A stretch of 64,000 nt of DNA from assembly GCA_010093485.1 (NCBI GenBank), contig MU001497.1, positions 1,861,031 to 1,925,030 of the forward strand, in the 5' to 3' direction. Within the stretch, counting starts at the first letter, position 1. The number at the start of each line of letters is the position of its first letter. The position numbers and the translations under genes were made by a program. Shown piece by piece: positions 56,945-64,000 of this stretch. Origin of the DNA: Karstenula rhodostoma CBS 690.94. Lineage: Eukaryota > Ascomycota > Dothideomycetes > Pleosporales > Didymosphaeriaceae. The notes below the pieces were generated by a model. It was not told the origin of the DNA. It searched no databases and saw only the letters and a list, made by a program, of their open reading frames with translations.

Positions 56945-57320
56945 AAACTTTATTAATAGTTATATTATAATAAATTACTTTAGAATTAAGTACTTAGCTA
57001 GAAACTATATTAATAATAGTATTACTACTAACTACCTTAGATTTAAGTACTAAGTTAGAAACTTTTTCTAATAATTTTTTCCTAATAATTATATTATTAC
57101 TAACTACCTTAGAACTAAGTATCTAGTTAAAGACTATATTAATAATTATATTACTACTAACTACCTTAGATTTAAATATTTAACTAGAGACTATATTAAT
57201 AATTATATTATTACCTACTACCTTAGAATTAAGTATTTAGCTAAAAACTATATTAACTATCACGTTATTACTAACTATCTTTAGGTTAAGTACCTAGCCA
57301 GAGACTTTATTATTAAAAAC
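56945..57320. repeat. 57-bp tandem repeat, about 6-7 copies
   Basis: Copies beginning gaaact(a/t)tat start at about 56,945, 57,001, 57,058, 57,128, 57,186, 57,243 and 57,300. The period is 57 bp, with one 13-bp insertion. The last copies (around 57,260-57,300) keep more G and C than the rest. Confidence 0.85.
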
Positions 57321-57659
57321 CTAGCTATTCTTTACTAAGGAGTATAAATAGTAGACTAGCTAAATTTAAAATAAAATTAATTAATAAGTATTTAGCTATT
57401 AGAAATATTAGTAGTCTAGAATATATACTAGGTCTAGTATATATAGAAGTATTAAAGTATCTAGTAAAATAGAATTATAAATTATATATAGGGCTTAACT
57501 AGAGGTTATAAGAAATATAATAATACTTTATATTATATATTACCTAGAAAGTAAATAGAAGAAAGTCTTATAATACCTTTAGTAAATCTATACTATATAA
57601 ATAATTATATATATTCTATATATAGTATACTAGCTATTATAAATATATATTATAATACC

Positions 57660-57955
57660 TACCTAACTTAGTAGTTTAAGATTCTATACTAATAATAAAA
57701 ATTAGTATAGAGGTAGATTATAATATTTAATAGCTTATAAATATTATCTAATTAGGTAATTTAATACTCTATACTAATAATAAAAATTAGTATAAAGATA
57801 GATTATAATATTTAATAGCTTATAAATATTACCTAATTAGGTAATTTAATACTCTATACTAATAATAAAAATTAGTATAGAGGTAAATTATAGTATTTAA
57901 TAGCTTATAAATATTACCTAATTAGGAAGTTTAATACCCTATATTAATAATAAAA
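57660..57955. repeat. 85-bp tandem repeat, about 3.3 copies
   Basis: The word ctatactaataataaaaatta recurs at 57,684, 57,769 and 57,854, and in altered form at 57,939; the period is exactly 85 bp. Each unit contains a hairpin, tactaat...attagta. Confidence 0.9.
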
Positions 57956-59505
57956 AATTACTAAAGTATTACTATCTCTATATAACCCTACTAAGCTATT
58001 ATCTCTCTCTAAATCTAGTATTATTCTTTTAAAGCTATTAAATTTTTTCTCTTTAAGGCTTTACTTCTTTATTTAGTCTTAGATATATTTTCTTCTATAA
58101 TATTATTAGGTTAAAGCTATATATAATTATCTACCTTATAGAGTTACTTACTATAAAATATTTAGATTATACTATTTAGAATATACTATACTATATCTAT
58201 ATAGAGTTAGAGGCTTATCTAAAATTAACTCTTCTAGTATAACTATTAGTATTATCTATATTAGTACCTTTATTAAGTATTATACTACCTAATATACTAT
58301 TACTAATAATATTACTACCTATAACTATAGATATTAGAGTAGATCCTTACTATATTAAAATAGGTTCTTACTATATTAGAGCTATTATATTTACCTTATA
58401 TAAATATCCTCTTTTATATACTAGTATAGGTATAGTAGAGGATATAATAGTAGTAATTAATTTAACTATATAATATTCTTAACTTCTACTAGTATTAAAT
58501 AAGTCTACTATAGTATTTATAAGGTATATTTTATAGTATTCTTTAAAATTATTTTCTAGAAATTCTAATATTATCTTAAGTATATAGTAAGCTAGGTAAA
58601 TACTATTAGTAACCTTATCTAATATATATATACTTAGTAGTTAATAGTTTAGTATATTAGTATAACTAGTACTATCTCTAGGTATATCTATATCCCTATT
58701 AGCTATTACTTTTTTTTATAGTTTTTATAACTTTAGATACTAGTTATAAGTTTTTTAATACTATACCTTTAAGACTATTTTAAAAAAGGGCTAGTATTCC
58801 TTAAAGAGGTTAAAAAGTTATATATAATTAGGGGGTAATTTCTTATATATCTATACCCTAACCTTATTACTAATATTACTCTAGATTTTTCCTTCTTTCT
58901 ATACTAGCTATTAAATATTATAGATAATAAACTTTATATAACTCTTATTAGATCTATAAAAAAGGCTTATTATATAATTTAAAATCCCTTATATATAGTT
59001 TTAATATACCTAGAGCTATATTTATAACCCTATAAATATAATAGTAATATTTTATAGTTTATTATTTCTTAGATACTAGATTAATTACCTATTAGTACTA
59101 GGTACTATAATATAGGTAGGTATAATAGAAAACTAGTATATAAACTTTACTAACCCTATAGCTATATTATTAGCTCTAAAAGGTATACTATTAGTTCTAG
59201 AAGGTATATTAGTTTTAAAAGTTATATACTTAGCTTTAGAAGCTATATTCTAGATTAAGCGTTAACTAGAAACTATAACTAGTAGTAGTTAATAGATAAT
59301 AAAATAGACTTTAATAGTAATAAGTATTTTTATAAGTAGTATATTAATAATATATATTAGTAGTATATATTTATATTTAGAAGTCTATTAGGCTAGGTAT
59401 TCTAAATAGCTAGCTCTATAGAAGAGTAGTATAATATAAATAATAGCTAGATATTTATAATTAAATTATAGGGTATATAGTAGTAGCGTATATATATAAA
59501 TACTA

Positions 59506-59760
59506 GAGGGGTAATTATACTATTAAAGGGAAGTCTAGAAGACTTTAGAAATTATCTATCTATAAAAGGACTATTTAGTTATAATAAAAATTCTTAAATA
59601 ATAGAATAACCTTCTATAGTAGTATATATATATAAATATATATTAATATTATAGAGGGGTAATTATACTAATAGGGGTAAAATCTAGAAAACTCTAGAAA
59701 TTATCTATATATAAAATAACTAATTAGTTATAATAAAGACTCTTAAGTAGTAAATTAATA
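59506..59760. repeat. 148-bp tandem duplication
   Basis: gaggggtaattatacta and the following about 100 bp at 59,506 recur at 59,654. Confidence 0.75.
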
Positions 59761-62700
59761 TCCTATTCTTTTTAATTATCTATATAATTTATATATATTA
59801 GTAGCTATTACTACTACTATCTAGTTCTATTAAAGTATAAATCCTCTACTATTTATTTATTTTATAGTACTTATTAATCTACTAAATAGATAATACCTAT
59901 AGTTACTAAAATAAGGGTTACCTATTATACTAGTAGACCTATTAAATATAGTTCTTATACTAGAAAACTATTATAGAAACTATAAGAGGTATAGTAATTA
60001 TAGGGGATATATCTAATATAGCTAGTAGTTATTACTACCCTTAAAAACCTCTAGAATAAGGACTTATATATTAGTAATAGTAGTAGCAATAATAATAATA
60101 ATATATCTAGTAATTATAAATCTAAATATTCTTATCTAGAAAATAAATAGCTATATTATATAATAGATAATATATATATAACTAAAGATAAGGTAATAAC
60201 TATAGAAAGCCCTAAATTAACTTCTCTACTACCTTCTAAATAGTAGTAAATCCCCTAGTTACTAGTTTTAACCCCTAAATTAGAGTATAATAATAGACCT
60301 CTCCTATACTATTACTAGTATATATATTTCTAGCTAGGTATTAATAGAGTATAGATCCTTTTATCTAGTATATATAGGGTAGATAGATACTTAGAACTCC
60401 TCTATATAATTATACTATTAAAGTAGAAGATAGAGTAGAAGGGTATATAGCTTAGTAGACTATTCTAGACTATAGATATAATAGTAATAGTCTATATTAA
60501 TAAAGAATAGGAAAATAAGTATATTAGTTAATTAATTACTAAAAAGAATATATACTATTATCTAGTATACTTTAGAGATATTTATAAGTATAAAGAGAAA
60601 TATATTCTTTTAAAAAAAGATTTATATATTAACTTTAATTTTATTCTTATACTAATACTTTTAGATTTATCTAATATATCTCTTATTTAGCCTACTCTCT
60701 TATTATAATAGTTAATAATAATTAATATTATAGTAATAGTAGGGCCTTAAATTATTATTAATAAAGTATAGAAGTGCGAGAATATAGCTTATATAAATAT
60801 TAATAAAGTCTACTAAGTAACTTATAAGTCTAGAAAGGATATATCTAAATATATAGATTATTACTATTATATACTAGTTAATATTATAAGGTAGTAGAAT
60901 ACTAGTATTACTATAGATAAATTAACTATAAAAGAGTTATTAAATACTATAATTTCTACCTTATATAGCTATTATAAAAGGGACTAGCTATAAAAGAATA
61001 GTAAGAGTAGTATAATTTTTAAAAGGATAAACTAAATAAATAGAACTATAATTTTAATAGTATATATACTTATAGCTCTATTAGGTAAATAATTAGTAAA
61101 TACTCTAGTAAAAAATACTATCTAGAATAGTTAGAATTAAAAGAATAATAGTAGTAATATAGACTTTTTATATAATTTTTATAAAAATCTAGCTCTCTAA
61201 TTAATAATAAATTTTTAGGGGAAAGAGTAATATTAATAGAAAATATTATTAGAATAATATTAATATAGATAAATTTATACCTTATATATATAATACTTAC
61301 TCTTTAACCTATATTATAATACTAAAAGTATACTAATATACCCTTATATAATATCTATAATATAGAGAATACTCTAAACTAGCTTAGTATATATTATATT
61401 ATATACTCTAGTAATTACCTTTTATAGTAGTTATAATAGTATACTATATATAATATATAGTATATATTAATATAAGAAAGTTTTTAATAAAACCTATTTA
61501 TACCTTATATACTACCCTTTAGGGCTATTAATTTTATACCCCCTATTTATTATAGAAGAAAAGTATATCTAGCTCTTTAGTATCTCCCTTCCCTATAGTA
61601 ATAATAATAATAAGTTTAACTTCTTTATTTTCTCTAATCTTAAGCTCTAGCCCTAGTATCCTATATTAAGAAATATCTTTAAAAAAGTTAAGAAACTTAA
61701 AATAATACTATAATAGCTAGTACCTAAAGTCTCTAAGATAGAGAAGCTCTTTTTACCTATATATAAATCTTACTACTCTAGTAAAATTAATATACCTAAT
61801 AATCTTTTAGTAGAAGACTCTATACCTAGTAAGTATATAGATACTAGAGACTAAAATAAAAATAGTAATAGGGCTACTTTATTTAATAAGAATTTTAGTA
61901 TTAATAATACTAAAGCTATCCCTATTCCTAATAATAATAATAATAATAATAATAATATAGAAATAGAGGAAAAAATAAAAGAAAAGGAAAAGAAAAATAA
62001 AAAAAAAACTATATAGCCTTACTTCTTTATTAGAATAAAAATATATATAGGGATAGTATTATATAAGTATTAGGAGGTAAATATATATAGGCTAGTAGTT
62101 TTTTCTAGTAAAAATAATATTTATTATACTTCTATTTAGTATTATATAGAGCTAGAGTCTTATATATATTATACCTATATAAAACTTATTATTAGTAAGT
62201 AGAGAAAGAATATAGAGAATATAAAGGGTTTAATAGTATATAATTACTATATAGAAAGTACTATTATAGATACTATTAGACCTTATAGAATATACTATAT
62301 AAATCTCTATATAGTAGTACCTAAAAAAATAAAATTCTAGTATATAAGATATTAGTTAAATAGTAATAAGTATAATATTATAAACTAGTATAAATAGTAA
62401 ATACTAGTAATACTACCCTTATATAGAGTATAGAATCTATTTAGATATACCCCTAGTAGTTATATAGGTAAAGGGGGGTATTCTAAAAATATATTAAAGG
62501 AGAAGGTATTAGTAAAAAAGTATAGTAAGTATAAGGTATAGAAGGTATATATATAGTATTAGATTATAAAAAAATAGTATATAAAGTAAATATATAATAT
62601 ATTTATTATCTTTATACTTAAAATTTTAATCTATAATATATAATAAGTAAATAAAATACTATAATATAAATACTCTTTTTATTTAAGAGCTAGATATAAT

Positions 62701-62854
62701 TCTATATATTTAAAAGGTTTAAAAGGAACTATATAATATATTATTCCTATATAGTTAGTACTATAAAAAAGGAGAGAGGGTATACTATAATTAGTATAGT
62801 ATACTAAGTTATTAGTATTATAGAATATTAAAATTTAATTATAAAATAAATAGT

Positions 62855-62945
62855 ATTTTAAGTATTATTATTAATAGTATAGATAATATTCTAAGTACTA
62901 TTATTAATAGTATAGGTAGTATCCTAAATATTATTATTAATACTA
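62855..62945. repeat. 33-bp tandem repeat, about 3 copies
   Basis: Units beginning at(t/c)(t/c)taag/a at 62,855, 62,888 and 62,921; period 33 bp. Confidence 0.8.
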
Positions 62946-63258
62946 AGATACTAATATCTAAAAGTATAATTAATATATTTTAGTATAGTACTATTAATAT
63001 TAACCTTATAATTAATATACTAAATCTAAATACCTACTATTAATAACTACTATCTACTCCTTCTAATAAAAGGTTTCTTTAAAAAAAAATACTTATCTAT
63101 ATAAGTTTATATTATATATAAAAGTCTATTATAGTTACTTCCTTTTATTATATATATATTATTATATTTATTACTTAAATACCTCTATAATTATTATTTA
63201 AATACTATTTTATATATTACTCTCCTCTTATTACTTATATATATCTATACTTATTAGT

Positions 63259-63460
63259 CTACTACTTAAATATTTTTTACTTATTAGCCTACTACTTAAA
63301 TACCTCCTATTTACTAGTCTACTACTTAAATACCTTCTAATTACTAGCCTACTATTTAAATACCTCCTAATCGCTAGCCTACTACTTAAATACCTCCTAA
63401 TCGCTAGCCTACTACTTAAATATCTTCTAATTACTAGCCTACTACTTAAATATCTATACT
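63259..63460. repeat. 30-bp tandem repeat, about 7 copies
   Basis: The word ctacta(c/t)ttaaata recurs at 63,259, 63,289, 63,319, 63,349, 63,379, 63,409 and 63,439, exactly every 30 bp. Two middle copies keep a CpG (aatcgctagc). Confidence 0.92.
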
Positions 63461-64000
63461 TAACTTTCTAATAAGACTAACCTATCTATATAGTAGTAAA
63501 ATAATAAAATACCCCTAAATAAGTTCTATTTATTATAACTTATTCTAGTATATATTAGTAGTAATTTTACTTTAGTAATAATACTATTCTATATAAACTT
63601 ATAGTATAGTCTATATATTTAATTATATAGGGATATTAAATTAGATTATAAATAACTTCTTTACTAATAAGCCCTTACCTATACTCTCTATTAATAGGAA
63701 GCTTTCCTATAAGTTATACTAAGTAGTACCTATATTACTATAATACTAATCTAGATATTTTAGTAATTAAAATATATTATACTATTTTTTAGTTACCTTA
63801 TAAGCTCTTTATTATATTATAAGCCCTTTATCTAAGTCCTTACTATATTAGTATACTAGTAAATCTACTAATATATATTTAAGTATAACTTTAATAGGTA
63901 GTTTTTAGTATATTATCCTTTCTATTTATTATTATTATTCTATATATTCTTTATTAACTATAGTTACCTTATAAGCTCTATACTAGTTATTACTATATTA

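Larger units (their letters stand above)
46555..64000. repeat. AT-rich, RIP-saturated block (17.4 kb, continues beyond window)
   Basis: From 46,555 to the end the sequence is almost only A and T, with C and G occurring mainly as ct, ag, ac, gt and gc. CpA, TpG and CpG are nearly absent. This is what RIP produces when CpA is changed to TpA on both strands, and matches the transposon body at 28-31.3 kb. Every reading frame is riddled with stops; no gene survives. Tandem minisatellites are listed separately. Rare GC remnants occur at about 49,450, 50,960, 53,110-53,145, 53,390, 54,178, 57,262, 59,256 and 63,371. It is most likely stacked transposon remains; the edge of a regional centromere is a possible alternative. 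Confidence 0.9.

Noticed and set aside
46555..64000. AT-rich block as a mitochondrial DNA insertion
   Set aside because: Near absence of CpA/TpG matches RIP, the transposon body with GC-rich ends shows the same bias, and no mitochondrial gene can be read.
46555..64000. CRISPR array interpretation of the tandem repeats
   Set aside because: The organism is a fungus, and the repeats lack unique spacers of constant length.

Overview
The window is nuclear DNA from a filamentous ascomycete. The evidence is short spliceosomal introns (about 45-60 bp, GTRNGT...YAG), fungal families (Ppo-type fatty-acid dioxygenase, rhodopsin/SAT4-type membrane protein, berberine-bridge-type oxidase, MFS permeases) and long AT-only tracts almost free of CpA/TpG, the signature of repeat-induced point mutation (RIP). 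A two-speed, AT-isochore genome of the Dothideomycetes kind fits best, but the species cannot be fixed from the sequence.

1-25.9 kb is mostly ordinary gene space. In order it holds ATE1 arginyltransferase (419-2481 +), very-long-chain enoyl-CoA reductase TSC13 (2757-3767 +), a linoleate diol synthase/Ppo dioxygenase-P450 fusion (5202-8591 +), a gene-poor stretch with an MFS relic near 10.9 kb, a coiled-coil protein (11997-13712 -), complex I subunit NDUFA2/B8 (14030-14600 -) diverging from a mitochondrial pyruvate carrier (14887-15555 +), a Cys-rich protein (16063-16662 -), a 977-aa fungal protein of unknown function (18549-21544 -), a protein with a nucleotidyltransferase-like motif (23083-24861 +) and a Nudix ADP-ribose pyrophosphatase (25179-25846 -). 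I rebuilt exon structures by hand where conserved protein sequence continued across canonical splice sites; all such models keep frame.

26-46.5 kb is accessory and decaying. Intact genes are a seven-helix rhodopsin/SAT4 protein (31950-33419 -), a secreted FAD oxidase (35476-37127 +) and a DHDPS/N-acetylneuraminate-lyase family protein (43962-45248 -). Between them lie broken copies of a tannase/feruloyl esterase, a fructosyl-amino-acid-oxidase-like enzyme, a quinate/sugar permease, a short-chain dehydrogenase, an Asp-box (sialidase-like) protein, a Gfo/Idh/MocA oxidoreductase and a fungal transcription factor. Permease, dehydrogenases, Asp-box protein, aldolase and regulator together look like a ruined sugar-acid (possibly sialic-acid-like) catabolic cluster in which the aldolase survives. 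A 3.5-kb class II transposon (27884-31405) with nearly perfect 64-bp terminal inverted repeats and a target-site duplication is inserted here; its body is saturated by RIP while its ends are untouched.

46.55-64.0 kb is one AT-rich block without recognisable genes, running past the window end. It contains many tandem minisatellites (30, 33, 44, 57, 85, 105 bp, plus about 80-bp purine-rich units). Its sharp left edge cuts the transcription-factor relic.
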